64,000 nt of DNA, from NCBI GenBank assembly GCA_037179385.1, contig CM074195.1, forward strand, positions 25,311,087-25,375,086, written 5' to 3'. Positions 1 through 11,844 of this stretch are shown here, piece after piece (position 1 is the stretch's first letter; the number at the start of each line of letters is the position of its first letter). The notes under the pieces are model-generated. The model was not told the DNA's origin and searched no databases. It saw only the letters and a program-made list of their open reading frames with translations. The position numbers and the translations under genes were made by a program. This stretch comes from Holothuria scabra (lineage: Eukaryota > Echinodermata > Holothuroidea > Aspidochirotida > Holothuriidae).

Positions 1-399
1 ATTAAACAAGATGACAATCAGTGCGCAGCGATAAGCAAAAAACATATACTTAGTCGGATTGGCGTGTAATTTACCTTATCAACAATTTTCAGGAAATCAT
101 CAACTTACGACCCCATAAGATGAAATGGATCGTTGATATGTAACATTGTTAATTATTACTTATGCCACATCTTTAAGACTTTTTTTCAAAATTTCTATGC
201 CCTGTTAAATGGCAAATCACTCAAACGCAATCAAATACTGTAAGGATTTTTAGGACAATTTTTAATGTCAATAACTTAATGAAAGTGTTTAAGGATACAA
301 CTACATGAACATGCATATAATTATCATGATTACTCAAGTTTCATATCCAACAGTTACGGGAAAAGTTAACATTTTGAATTTGTGGTGTCTTTAACAGCT

Positions 400-448
400 G
401 TAAAAATTTAATGAATTTCTTGAACCAACTCAACGAGCCGCTTTAAAT
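400..448 (-). repeat. Single terminus of the TTAA-type MITE family (left arm)
   Basis: The sequence ends in AACTCAACGAGCCGCTTTAAA, nearly matching the terminal inverted repeat of the elements at 7,849, 10,749 and 15,246. The next ~25 bases also resemble their subterminal part. The other end is not visible; it lies left of the window or is lost. The right-arm counterpart is at about 23,003-23,050. Confidence 0.55.
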
Positions 449-1658
449 AATCAACATGTCATACCAATCGAAATTTTACATTTGTTTATTACTTGCAAAT
501 TCAATTTACACAATCCACACAGCTATGGATACGCTTAAAAGCTTGGGGAGGAAGTTTCATTGGGTGTTGGACCTAGTCTTTATGTTATAAAAGGTGAGAA
601 GTATCAGTACACATGTTCACCTATAAATTTGAAAAATTTGAAAATTGTAATACTTAGCTGCTGCTTCAAAATAAGTTTGGTGGACTGCTCGGTTAACGTG
701 GGTTCGAGAGATGTAACGGTACCCTAAGGATTTCTTATTTTTTGTAACATGTAAAGTTGTTCATCATTTGCAAAATTCTCCTGCGTTCCCTTGCCCCCGT
801 TTTCTTCCATAGGGCGCAGTAAAGGAACATAACCCTACCGTATAAGAACAAGAATATGGTTTTTGGACATGCATTCCTTTTTCTTTGGTGCTGATGGTCT
901 CCACGACCGGAACAAGTGCCATTTCAAGTGTTTTACTACCGTACATATATGGTGTCAGTTTTATTGACAGTATTTAAATGATCATGGAGTAAGCAGATAA
1001 AGGGAAACTTTAAACAAAAAATTGAGTTTCACATGTGGAAGAGGAATCACCCCGTGTGGTGAAATTGTCATTAAACTCGAATGTTTATTTCTCGAGATAT
1101 CAGCAAATGAAGTTACTAGACTTGTATTCAAAAAGTGATCTTAGTGTTCCCAGTCCCTCATTTTGACAAGGACTGTGGGAAGTGTCATGTGCAATATAAT
1201 GCAATATTGATACAAAAATATCATGTTTATATGATTCATTTTAACTGCATAAGGTTTTTACAATTTAATGTACAATTTAATTCTCGTAATTCACTGTATT
1301 CACATGTATTCCTTTCTTTATGTATTCATGCCGTAATACATTTGATTTGCATTTGTGTTGTTATGACCTAAAGCCTGCATTTCCAATGGTCATTTGCAAA
1401 GTTTTGGAAATTTGCCATGAAAATTTGTGACAACAGTCAATTAAATGTGGTTTTTCCTATTCAACTTTCATAAAATTCCAATTCTCTCCAATACAAACTC
1501 CATGTTTGCAATTATCGTTTTAAAATACAAAATTTGCAGTGCGTTTCGTCCGCAGCAAGCTGTAAATCTTATGCAGTAGTGCTCGCTTATAAATGAGTTT
1601 GGTAAAAAAATTTAAGATGTCGTGTAGGAGCATCAATTCGTAGAAGGACAGAAATTTT

Positions 1659-1682
1659 GGCGCGCTTAGTGCGTCGCAAATT
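1659..1682. repeat. GC-rich hairpin motif, left arm
   Basis: A short block of the GCGCGC-NNN-GCGCGC type (here GGCGCGCTTAGTGCG) in AT-rich surroundings. It is followed about 20 bases later by a CAGTAATGTTCACACTT block. The same pairing recurs near 2,880, 3,272 and 32,228 and in the right arm, so it belongs to a dispersed repeat. Confidence 0.5.
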
Positions 1683-2446
1683 GTGTCTCTGAAACAGTAA
1701 TGTTCACACTTTAAAAAATCGATAACTTTGGGTGCACTGCAGTCTGATACACATAGAGTTCTAATTTACACAGTGCAATCGCGAAGGAAGCTTTTGCTTC
1801 AAAGACGGTTAAAAAAGGGTTCATGGATGCATTACACTTGAGTGAAGTGAGAAAGTGAACTTTCACATCCTCAATGGTCTCTGAGATCTGGTCTTTGGCC
1901 ACTAGGCTGGCTTTCCATATCCTACCTCACATCTTTTCCGTTCAGTACAGGTTTCACTTTTCTGATATGTTCAGCCTCGCTGGCCTGATGCACTATGGTA
2001 TCATTATTAAATCTTTGGGCAATTTTTTACTTCAATACCACGGTGATGTCCACCATGGCTTTCCGCCATGTGCAAGTGTACTACCGACTTTAATGATTTT
2101 CTAAGTACAAGTCCCAATGTTCATTGAACCTCTCAGCAATACTCCTAAATCTGTAGATGGGCAATTTCGTGACAAAGTGGACAAGGATGAAATTTTCAAG
2201 AAGATTTTTCTTCTCTCTAAGTTATATTTTTGATAAGCAATATATCAAAGTTTCAGAAACAAAACAAAAAAATTACAGTGACAAATTGAGCACAAAAATA
2301 TCACCCACCGAACTCAACATTCTTTTCTAAGATAAATACAGTGAACAAGTGCTACAAGTTCCATGAATTTTAAATTTCGGTGTGATTTCTGATCGATACA
2401 GTGGTGTTCACACTTCGGAAAACTTCGCTTCTACTTACCAGCCCGA

Positions 2447-2530
2447 GACATGCCATTTCAGGCTGTGTGAGGGATCGCTATTTTTCAAAATTTTCTGTAC
2501 GCGCCGCGCCAACTGAGGATAGTCTTTTGA
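2447..2530 (-). repeat. Dispersed repeat R1, left-arm copy
   Basis: Read on the minus strand it follows the R1 consensus: GACTATC, a GCGCCA...TTGGCGCGGCGCGTAC block, AAAATTTTGAAAAAT, CCCTCA and a GAAATGGCAT end. Twelve copies of R1 occur in the window. The right-arm copy is at 20,930-21,010. Confidence 0.7.
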
Positions 2531-2877
2531 GCGGGATTTTCTTAATCCAGACAGGAAACATTGGCCTACCGTACTCAAATGCTCTCATATATCACCAGGT
2601 ACCTTTCAACATTGTCAGTTGAGCAGTCTTGTAAATGGATTCTTTAGTTATTGAAGTGTAAAAATGAAATCAATGTCCAATGTTGCAGAGCAGTGACGTA
2701 CCTACACGAGGCAAGGGGGAATTGCCCCCTTGCTCAAAAAAGTGAAAAATTCGGAAATTTACCATTTGAAACACTGGTCAAATACAGTGTGGTTTTCCCA
2801 AATTTTCCTTCATAAATTCGGAATTCTTCCTGATGAAAGCTCCATTGTAATTATCAGTTTTGAAGAAGGCAAAACTT

Positions 2878-2900
2878 TAGGCGCGCTTCGCGCGCTCTAA
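2878..2900. repeat. GC-rich hairpin motif GGCGCGCTTCGCGCGC
   Basis: A near-perfect GC palindrome (GGCGCGCTTCGCGCGCTC) in an AT-rich repeat. The right-arm partner is at about 20,556-20,577. This is the cleanest copy of the hairpin motif that also occurs near 3,272, 28,587, 28,955, 30,067 and 32,228. Confidence 0.6.
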
Positions 2901-3414
2901 ATTGCAACCCATAATGCGGTAAGTGGTTGCCCATAAAGCAGTCAGTGATAAACTTTTCCAAGCCGCTACGGTACCGTTTCCCAAATTTTTTTCGCAATAG
3001 TCTTTTGATCTTTAAATATTTTGTCTTAAAAAGGCAACAAAGTTTCGGGAGCTCTTTGAAGGACGCCGAGAAGCCTCAATCCACACTCCTTAGATAACGG
3101 TATGTAATAACAACGATCTTCTTTAGTCACTATCTCATATATATGCTGAAAGGAAAGGCAGATTCTTCAATAGTCCCCAGATACTTAACCTTATAGGAAA
3201 CCCTGAATCTAAACTATTCTTATGCAATGCCATCTCCATATTTAAGAATGTGTAAAGGGACCCGAATTTTCCGGGCGCTTTGTGCGCATTGCGCTCCTAA
3301 TGGGCCTACAGTAGTGATTACAGATTACACTTAAAAAAATCAGATTTAAAAAAAAATAGTCTTGCTCGTAGAAAAGCGAACAAAATCAACATGAAAACGT
3401 ACTTTTTAGTCAAT

Positions 3415-3485
3415 GGGGTAGGGTGAGGTGCATGGTCCAAAATTGTTCCGTCCCCCACTTTCATATTGCTTCCTACGCCACTGAT
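3415..3485 (-). repeat. 75-bp dispersed repeat with hAT-like terminus (left arm)
   Basis: Read on the minus strand it begins CAGTGGCGTAGGAAGCAATA and continues for about 75 bases into a TGGACCATGCACCTCACCC block. The same piece occurs at about 19,971-20,041 (right arm) and 34,079-34,142. CAGTGGCGTAG is a common start of hAT-type terminal repeats. No matching opposite end or target duplication was found. Confidence 0.5.
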
Positions 3486-4595
3486 AAAGGGTGCCAATAT
3501 TCGGGCAAAATTTGCTCTTGCTCTCCCCACAAAAGCTATCCCCGTATGCCTATGGTACACCTACCAGGCCGTGTAAATTGAATGTTGGATTTGTGTCACA
3601 TTGTAAGTATGGTTTCCTCACGGTGATATCCTAAGCCATCAGCCTTTATCACATACTAGCATGGACTAAAAACAGTTCAGCATCATTGGTAAATGTTACT
3701 CTCATGTCATGCAATGTCAATTTAAGTTACATCAGGGTCAAAAAACAGGAAATCACCTCTTACTTAAACAAAATGAACATTTTTGTCTTTTTTCTATGTG
3801 TTGCAAATTTATTCAATAAATGTTCAAAAGACTTAAGTGCGAGACAGTTTTTAATGAGAGCTCTTGATACTGTAGGTACAATACTGAAAGGGTCTATATG
3901 TTCTTCATTATTGTTTTATTGATGCATTGCAATTGCAAAATGAGTTTTGCAATGGGGAGTTGAATGTAATCGAAATTGCAGTAGGAGACTTGAGTGACTC
4001 CCAACATTTAAGAGTCGTGTACCTGTATCGGGAAATTACATGTACAGTATGTGAATTCCAAGATGTGAGTTTTATACATGCTTTTTGGGACCTGCAAAGT
4101 TACAGAGGAGTGGAGTTGCCTAGTAATAAAAGAATAATTACAAATTTTGACTGAATTGTTTTTGTACATTTATGAATGTTTGCAATAAATTTTCAAAATT
4201 ACAAGTGATTTTGTGTATGGTCAGTGGATCTTAAAATTGTTCTATTCTATTACAGTAGATAAAATGTTAAGCGAGTATCCGAGTAATTGTGGTAAAGGTA
4301 GTTCTTGAATTATTTAATTTAATTTCGTTAACTATCAGCGGACAACCTAAAACCTTAGTGGAAAAACATTTAAAACAAGTTTAATTAATTTGGCTCTAAC
4401 AGAGGAGACGTTTGAATTTATCGTCGCTACCTATTACATATTTTTTATTCGGTAACGCGAATAACCAAAGTTTGCTTTCTCATCAAATAAAATAACAAAG
4501 GAAAGATTTAGCTGATTCTCTTCAGTCACTGAGTATGACTACTTAGAATATGAATCATTCAGAGAATCTGAGTTAATATTGCGTAGGTGTTCAAA

Positions 4596-4738
4596 TTACA
4601 GCAGCCAGGGTGAAAAAATCTTGCCAAAGATGTAACGCGAGTAACCGCGCAATTGCCCAGACGTTTCACCAATGTACATCCCCTGTACGCGGGGTACCAC
4701 CACACTCTTTACAAAACACCTTTTATACAACATTGCGA
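4596..4738 (-). pseudogene. Relic GIY-YIG endonuclease fragment of a Penelope-like element (left arm)
   Basis: Minus-strand counterpart of the fragment at 18,718-18,858. It keeps the codons for the CKEC pair and the YIGETSGQLR segment but has one extra G in the intervening G run, which shifts the frame. A PLE endonuclease normally has a C-x-x-C pair shortly before the YVGET-type motif; here only this ~45-residue core survives. Confidence 0.55.
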
Positions 4739-6255
4739 ACTTAACAATCTACATTTGCTTTCACTGAGAATGCACAGACACTACTTTGTCCACCCTTCTC
4801 TCTTCTGAAGAGGTTGGACTTAACCAAAGTCTGTTTGAGTGTCTCATTTTCCTTTCGATCACTCTTATTCTGTGGTCACACTTCTTTAGGACTTGCCTAG
4901 TTTATTTTGCCATGTTGCTCCCAGGGGCGGCGTCAACAAACATGACTGTTTCATCGTCGGTTGTACCAAGTTTTTTCTTCATTTTTTCCCCTCCCTCCTT
5001 CTTTTTTCTATTCCAATTCTTTGGCTTGTACATTTATTCTCTTCCCTATTTTTCTTTCTTAACCGTCTCAGTATCAGTGTATTTCATCCTTGCCCTTAAA
5101 TACACTTAATTTCATAAACTACTACTTCCACTCCTTTGCATTCTATCAAGGTGAAATTGTAGGTGACTTTTCTCCTTCCTCTCTTCCCACATCATTCAGT
5201 CATTTCTCATAATCCTAACCATATCCGCCACCAATACCTTTTTTCCGTTTCAAGTGCTGAGTTCCAAAGTACACTATGAGAAAATTGGGCAAAAATGTTG
5301 ACCAGCTGCTGACCAGCACTGGGTACAAATGTGCCCAACCATCTGTTGCTTAAAAATTAACCAATCTCGGTTCAGTAATTGCTTTACCAACTGTTGAGCA
5401 TTTACTTTACCCAACATGAAGTAGTATGAAAATTACCCAACTGACCAGTTGGGTAAAATGTTACCAGTTATTGCTTAATATGTCGATTAACTTGATGATT
5501 GGATAAAGTACGGCGATTGGATAAAGTACTACCACTGAAATATTTCTGAAAAGTGACTTTCTACAAGTTTTAAAAGCTGCTGTATTGGTAACGCTAGCCA
5601 CTTTCAAAAAAAGGATTGTAATTGGAAGTTAATGTATAGACGATTATTTTGGTTTGGCTATTATGTATAAATTCTGTAGCACTTGTTTGTTGTTATTAAC
5701 GATAGATAATTCAATTTTCTTCTTCTTTATGTTGTATTGTACAATGAAAAACGCCATTATTGGCAAAAAATCTCCATTGCCAGCTTCAATTTATCTCAAC
5801 TATACCTGCTTTTAGTGATTTACAGAAATTTTCTTTGAGAAATTTGAAATACTCCATTCGGATGAAAGGTGAACCGGTGTATAAACCTACTGTTCCAACA
5901 GAATTTCACAGCATTTTAAACTTATTTTTCTCTAATTGTCTTAAAAAAGCAATTCCCACAGTAAACATGAACGTTCTGCAAAATATTTACTGTGAAATAA
6001 ATGTAAAAGATAAAAACTTTATTTAAAGAATTAGGGGGACGTTTTACCATTTTGGGGTAAAGATATTCACATAATAATTGAGCCAAGTGTTGGCCAATAG
6101 ATTTCTCGAATCTTTTGCTCAATGTTAAGAAAACTTTAACCAACCTTTACATATTTAAGAGTGTATTAACCGTGTAGAGCTAATCTCGTTTCTGTAATAC
6201 GAGTGTATGATCTGTTTTCTGTATTTTATTGGTAGATATAGTACCTATCCATACA

Positions 6256-6396
6256 CAGATCTCATATAGGTACCCTCCCATCCTCATGACGGTTGGAGTA
6301 GTCAATGGTTACCTTAATGGAGGGTTGTATATCATTGGCAATCTGCTGGATGCTTTGCATCGTGGCACACTCAATCGTATCACTCTGGTTAGGATC
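6256..6396 (-). pseudogene. Retroelement pol-like fragment (left arm)
   Basis: Inverted-arm partner of 17,065-17,205, with the same residues (QQIANDIQPSIKVTIDYSNR, HEDGRVPI, stop, DL). The pattern resembles the part of retroelement reverse transcriptases just before the (I/V)LDL motif. It is short and broken, so the assignment is tentative. Confidence 0.35.
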
Positions 6397-6639
6397 TGCG
6401 GTCAAAACACCACCACATTACAGCCATATATATCCTTCTACAGTTGCACTCTTTTTATTATAACCGTATTTGTAGCAGACTGCATTGTGTGCGAACAGTA
6501 AAAGGTCCAAACTTGGGTCTGACATTGATCAGATCTGAGTACCGTAACATTTCGCTGAATTCCTCGTGGACAATATAATGCTTTGCATTTTCTTATAATG
6601 CTTTGCATTTTCTCTCTAAAACCTTTAGCTAGTGGACCG

Positions 6640-6715
6640 CAAATAGAAAAAGGTCGTGGCCGGCTCGACTTGAACCAATAGGTTGGAAACTGGGCCGTAA
6701 AACTCTATCTATCTC
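6640..6715 (+). mobile_element. tRNA-SINE family S1, 3' tail (left arm)
   Basis: Contains AAAAAGGTCGTGGCCGGCTC, GACTTGAACCAATAGGTTGG, AAACTGGGCCGTAAAACTC and a CTATCTATCT end, the conserved 3' part of SINE family S1. The family is defined by the longer copy at 42,493-42,735. The head is missing. Confidence 0.65.
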
Positions 6716-7035
6716 TAAAACCTTTAGTGTTTAAATCACTCTTGCGTTTGGAATGAAAAAGTGAAAAAAGGAGTCATGTTTACTCTTTTAAAGTGAACAT
6801 CCAGTCTTCATTTTAAATCCGTCTCTTATTTCACTCTTTTTGATTTAGAGAGCATGTTACATTCACGATTGATAACCATATTATTTTTTTCAAAATGGAG
6901 TTAAAAGTTGTACTTCCATTCACTCACAATTTTCACACTGGCACTCAGTGTTCACATTTTTTTAGTACATAGCTGTAAAATGTTTCTACATATTATTGCT
7001 ATTTTAATTTATGAATTTTGTTAACTAAGCGTCAC

Positions 7036-7062
7036 AAGCACACACACACACACACCCTGCAC
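7036..7062. repeat. (CA)n microsatellite
   Basis: A short CACACA run followed by a CA-rich imperfect stretch to about 7,095. The partner in the right arm is near 16,400. Confidence 0.8.
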
Positions 7063-7508
7063 ATTCAAACACACAAGTACACACCAACACATAAGCAATT
7101 CAACGGGACTCAGTGGGCATCAGTCGCACCAATGTAATTACTTTAGGATCCTCAGTGAAGGCAGGTCTATTGACTTCTATATCCGCATCTTCTTAATCTT
7201 CATGATCTGGAACTGTAGTAACGATCAAAATATGATTAATTTATATTTTTAGCACACATTCGTCAGGAAAAACATAAAAGAAGAAACAAACCCGGGCAGG
7301 TTTTCCTTAAAGGCTCTCGCCTCAAACAATTCCAATTTTCGTAACCTTCTAACTTAAGCCCCTCTCACAACTGTCTAAAATACATCCTCATCCAGACACA
7401 CTTTCTTTACTTTCTTGCTTCACGGTGAGTATATAAGACCCCAATGTGTCAAATAATTCTCATTACAGTACAACCTGAGTAATATGGAACTCGGTGCTCT
7501 GCATTTTT

Positions 7509-7537
7509 ATCTCATCGCTCCGTGAGGAGGATGAGAT
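7509..7537. other. Hairpin with GTGA tetraloop
   Basis: ATCTCATC pairs with GATGAGAT and an inner CTCC pairs with GGAG around a four-base GTGA loop, with one unpaired G on each side. The right-arm partner (about 15,925-15,953) keeps it intact. It sits inside a longer repeat, so it could be incidental. Confidence 0.6.
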
Positions 7538-7697
7538 AGTCACTTTGCCTATGGGCTACATATGGCAATGCCAGCTTAAATCGCAATGGTCACCATGGTA
7601 ACGGTAAATTTTCCCGATTTAGTCTCAAGGTCTAACCCATGGTGAGGTACTCCAGGGTGACTGAAGGTCCAGGGCTGAGCCAGGGGTCAAAACCTGT

Positions 7698-7765
7698 CCG
7701 TGTGTGTGTGTGTGTGTGTCTGTTGGTGGGTGAGTGTGTGTGCGTGTCTGTGTGTGTGTCCAATT
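7698..7765. repeat. (TG)n microsatellite, left arm
   Basis: TGTGTG runs with interruptions. The 115-codon and opposite 61-76-codon open frames over it are by-products of the stop-free repeat. Confidence 0.85.
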
Positions 7766-7848
7766 TTGTTTTCCTGATATCTTGTAAACGGCTTGGCCGA
7801 TTCTCTTCAAACTTGGTAGGATGGTACCTTAGGTGGAACAATTGCATT

Positions 7849-8218
7849 TTAAAGCGGCTCATTGAGTTGGTTCATGAAATTCAACAAATTTTTCCAAACC
7901 TGTTAAGTTTTCTTCACATAGTAGCAATGACAAATGGTCAAACTTGGACAATCCCCATACCCTACATACAAATAACTGTTTTATGAGTGAGTAATTAACG
8001 GTTCGAGACCGTTTTCAAAAATTTGTGACAAGACATTTTTGCAAATTATGTACAAAACTGTTACAAGACAGGGCACTAGAAAATTCAAAGTTTAATGTTA
8101 TTTGCGACTTTTGGACTTGAAAATTGACTTGTTATGCTAACGTAAAGCATTGTTATGTGGTAGTGACCCTTTGAGACTCTCGTTAAGTTATCCGTATCAA
8201 CTCAATGAGCCTCTTTAA
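7849..8218 (+). mobile_element. 370-bp MITE with ~19-bp terminal inverted repeats and TTAA ends (left arm)
   Basis: It starts TTAAAGCGGCTCATTGAG and ends in the complement, CAACTCAATGAGCCTCTTTAA. The terminal repeat is about 19 bp with one or two mismatches, and TTAA is present at both edges. It has no coding capacity. Two other copies are at 10,749-11,114 (independent locus) and 15,246-15,612 (right arm). TTAA flanks fit piggyBac-type target choice, but the terminal bases are not the usual CCC, so the superfamily is open. Confidence 0.75.
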
Positions 8219-8880
8219 TACACAACCGGAAGTGAAGGTCCAAAACGAAATGTCCTCCTGACACAAAACTTCACACATATGATGATTGCATCTAGACCTA
8301 CCGAAATATTTGGTTGCCATAGCAACAGAGGTCAAAGGTCAAGTAGTAGAGTGAAACAAAAAATTTTCAAGTGATAATTTGTTCGTAAAACAACATTTTT
8401 GTCTTTTAAACTCCTCCTAGTGGGCTGGACCGATTCTTTTCAAAATTGGTAGGTAAGTACCCCAGGGACGGAACTTATGTCCCCCAGACCCTCGGAAGTA
8501 AAGGTCAAAGTACAGAGGTCAAAGGTCACATTTTGCAAAAGACCACTTTTTACTATTTTGTACTAAAATTTCAAAAGAAAACATTCATTTTACATGAAAC
8601 TTTCCAATAGGGTAGACTAGTTCTACCAAAATATGTAGTTTCCATGGCAACCAAGGTCAAAGGTCACGTGACAGGGGGTTAAATACTTTTTTTGTCTTTA
8701 CTATAACTCTTAACGGAAACATCCCACAAATCTGAAAGTTTAAGTGTAATAGCCTAGGCATGAACAGTTTTACCGATATGTGTGGTTGTCATGGCAACCA
8801 AGGACATAGTTCACATTACAGATGGTCAAAGGTTAATGCTTTGTAACTAGCCTATTTTTCATCAATTAATATAAATAAGC
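8219..8880 (+). repeat. Degenerate repeat block rich in DR1 (AGGTCAAAGGTCA) and X-box-like sites, left arm
   Basis: At least three diverged units each join a GTTGCCATGGCAAC-like palindrome to GGTCAAAGGTCA: TTGCCATAGCAACAGAGGTC near 8,310, TCCATGGCAACCAAGGTCAA near 8,640 and TGTCATGGCAACCAAGGACA near 8,790. Further GGTCAAAGGTCA copies lie near 8,517 and 8,825. GGTCAAAGGTCA is the DR1 form bound by nuclear receptors, and GTTGCCATGGCAAC the RFX X-box form. Whether anything binds is unknown; the block behaves as a repeat adjoining the MITE. The right-arm copy is at about 14,580-15,240. Confidence 0.6.
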
Positions 8881-10748
8881 TAGACTGAGCCTCAGGATTA
8901 GTCTAGTACTTCGTAGTGGCAGTCTCGTCTTTACAACTCAAATTCTTATTTCACTAGCTTGTATGCTGCAGAGAGATTTTTAAGTTCCTTCTTGCACTTC
9001 ACTTTGATAGCCCTTATATCTAGTGTTCCCATATGGTCTTTGCAGACTTTTGTTTTCGCTCCAAAGTTGCTGTAATTGTTAGGCCTAGTAGTATGAAAGT
9101 TAAAGTCTAACCTAGGGCTAGACTTGAAATCTGAAGCTGGTTAACGGTATGTAGGCTAGGTCTGGGGCTTCGGCATGGCTAGACCTACGCCATTCATAGG
9201 CTTGAGTTATAACCCAAGATATAAACTGTGGGTGACTAACATTAGGTTAGGCATAGGGCCTACCTATTTTACATATTAGTGCCCTTAAAACTTGTTGGTT
9301 CTGAAGCATCGCCAAAAAAACGTGAAAATTTCCTTGCCACGGGTTAGCGTTCGCCACAGGCCAGCACGCAGAAAAGGTTTGTGCGTCGGCCGGAAATCTT
9401 CTAACGCCACGCGTTCAACATGGCGCACACGCCCAGTTAATTCTTAATTGAGAAACACTTGATGTGCGTATCAGCTCGACACACATGAAGTTTGCCGTCG
9501 CGTCAAAGTGGAGAATACGCCCAGCTAGCTCGTGAATAATAACAATGACGCACTTGTCTAAAGCGTCCCCGAAAGCGTCTTAATTTTATAATCGTTGCGT
9601 CCATATCCATATCAGTTTAGTGAGCCATCCCTTCCGATCATGTTAACTTCTAACTTACAAATTTACTGAAGGATCTGTGCTTTCCTGTACGTATCCGATA
9701 CTTTTTACAGTTCTATAACCAACTTGCGCACATGTTAGGGATGAGATATGCAACTCCGTGGATTACCTCTTGTTTTAACTTGCTTTCAATCAATGAGCGG
9801 TGCCAATTGAGAAATTCTGTGGATTACTACAAAAATTGTAGTTTGGGGTGAGAGGATTAAGCCTTTAATACACACTTACTTTGAGTTATCGAACATTTTA
9901 AAAGAAGTCTTTACATTCTTTTAAATGAATACCTTTAATGTCGCACTCAAGTCAACTACACTTCTTTCTTTTCTAAAAGCAATTTTTGGAAGTCATATCT
10001 TCCCAATACAACCAGAAAACAATGTCTACATTTCTTAAACCTTTTTAGATTAAAGCTTACTATGTACAGACCAGATCTTGCAGATTAATGCATGTACTAC
10101 AAAATGCCTACATAATGTCTTGAAGGCGCGTTTTCTTAGAATGTTCAGGGCTTTGATCATAATTGCTAGTATATTTAAATAACGTACCTTCAATTTATTA
10201 TAATGTTGAAACTTTTAGTCATCTGTTCACTGTATAGACTACGGTTTTTAAATTTCGTCGGTAACCCTTGACACACATTTTGCCGGATAAAAGGGTAGAC
10301 CGCGGTACACGTTACAAGCAGTGATCGACTTATGTTTTGTACAGTACGGCTCGTTAATCAAACTAGTCTCATAATGTTTAGGTGTCACGTACCAGAAATT
10401 CACTTGGGGCTCATCGTCAGCCCTATACCAAATTGGTAGTGAATAACCACAGGCGAGATTTTTCTTCCCCCAAGTTTTCATCCCGAGAGAGAGTTAGTTG
10501 GTAGGGGCGAATTGATCGCTTACAATCCTCAGTGCTCCATGGAACTGTGAATTTACCTCCATACTTTTTCACATCCTCTTACCACATAGGCTACTTTCCA
10601 GTGGCGTTGCTACGATTTTTTTCCAGAGGGGCAAAGGCATGAAATTTTTCCCAAAACTTTTCCCGGTCAATGTGTATGATTTCATATAAAATATACAAAT
10701 TACAAGTATAACAACATTACCATGTCATTATGTAATATTACCTGTGTT

Positions 10749-11114
10749 TTAAAGAGGCTCATTGAGTTGATATCAATAACTTTATGAGAGTCTCAAAGGG
10801 TCACTACCGTCACATAACAATGCTTATAGTTAGCACAACAAGTCAAGTTTCAAATCCAGAAGTCACAAAAAACGAATTGAATTTTCTAGTGTCCTGAGTT
10901 GGAACGGTGATGTACATGATTTGAAAAAGTGTCTGGTCACAAATTTTTGAAAAACAACTTGAACCATTAAGTACTCACTCATAAAACAGTTACTTGTATG
11001 TAGGGTATGGGGATTGTCTAAGATAGACCATTTGTCATTGGTATGTGAAGAAAACGCCACAGGTTTGGAAAAAATGTGTTGAATTTCATGAACCAACTCA
11101 ATGAGCCGCTTTAG
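10749..11114 (-). mobile_element. MITE of the same TTAA-ended family, spacer copy
   Basis: Opens TTAAAGAGGCTCATTGAGTT and ends AACTCAATGAGCCGCTTTAG. Internal sequence matches the arm copies along its length (for example GAGTCTCAAAGGGTCACTAC and TAGGGTATGGGGATTGTCTA) with roughly 10% difference. It lies outside the inverted arms, so it proves that this is a dispersed family. Confidence 0.75.
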
Positions 11115-11229
11115 TCTTAAAGACGGTAGCCTATAACATGGAGCAACTGGAAAAAACAACTCTTAGGCCATATATTTATTTTGGTCATCAATATCTGGTT
11201 TATTTGTATGTACCACGAAGTGGCTGCGC

Positions 11230-11385
11230 AGGAGTTTCTCAGTAGGAGGGGCATGCAGTTTGTTGAGTGATCGCCAGCCTGTGCGAGGGGTCTAAGGGGA
11301 GGGGGAACCTCTCTCCTTTGAAATTTTTTGGAGTTTTTGAAGAGCCTAGGTGCAAAATGGTGCAAGATTTTCGACTTTGACAGGA
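11230..11385. repeat. G-rich dispersed repeat, copy 1
   Basis: Contains GGGTCTAAGGGGAGGGGGAA, a pyrimidine/AT stretch and GGTGCAAAATGGTGCAAGAT. The same order recurs at 63,585-63,680, so this is a dispersed repeat. Its nature is unknown. Confidence 0.5.
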
Positions 11386-11606
11386 ACAATGTTAAAAATT
11401 GAATTGTGGTGGTTCATGGGGGTACAACTGAAACTTTTGTGTCTTTACTTGCATTCTTATGTCACTACGCTACCTTACGAAATAAAACTTGTCATTAAAT
11501 TTGCATACTTTAAGGAGTCAAAATAAAGAGCATCGATCGGTATAGGCGAAAGGGAACATTTTTAGTTTGCGGTTTTCCTTGGCCACAAAACGTTATTCTG
11601 TCACAA

Positions 11607-11712
11607 AGATTATCTAAGCGGAGAGCCACCATCGGTTGGCGAGGAGCGTAGAGAACATTTCGGAAAGTGAGACCCGTCAGATGGCCGCAAATAGCATTTT
11701 CCAGACTTATAC
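11607..11712 (+). repeat. Dispersed repeat R1
   Basis: Starts ATTATCTAAGCGGAGAGCCA, then CCATCGGTTGGCGAGGAGCG, and ends near GCAAATAGCATTTTCCAGAC. A clear R1 member. Confidence 0.7.
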
Positions 11713-11844
11713 GAAGAATCTAACGAGTCGTTATCTTCTTTTGTCATTTGCAATAAAATGTTCACTTCAAAATATGTTCGCAAACAGCAGAGTGATCAGA
11801 GAGTTAAGAGATTTTTTGACCCCCAAAATGTAATTTTACCCAAG

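Larger units (their letters stand above)
1..9451 (+). repeat. Left arm of a ~9.45-kb inverted duplication
   Basis: This stretch is repeated reverse-complemented at 14,001-23,450. Matching points include 764-946 with 22,501-22,683, 1,135-1,371 with 22,076-22,312 (identical translation), 5,760-6,026 with 17,435-17,701 and 9,430-9,451 with 14,001-14,022. Paired coordinates sum to 23,447-23,461, so only small indels separate the arms. Mismatch is about 1-3% in the pieces I compared. Homology runs to base 1, so the arm probably continues left of the window. No host gene is convincing inside it; it contains MITEs, SINE tails, microsatellites and relic retroelement pieces. The short open frames conserved between arms reflect the duplication, not selection. 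Confidence 0.95.

Noticed and set aside
764..946. Small frames kept in both arms (764-946, 1,135-1,371, 5,760-6,026 and others)
   Set aside because: Arms are ~98% identical throughout, so shared frames are expected by descent; no domains or splice context support them.
2691..3485. CAGTGACGTACC at 2,691 and CTACGCCACTG at 3,485 as two ends of one hAT element
   Set aside because: The flanking octamers do not match and the inner sequences are not clearly complementary.
7625..7986. Open frames over the (TG)n run and their right-arm partners
   Set aside because: They arise from simple repeat plus MITE sequence, and conservation between arms reflects the duplication.
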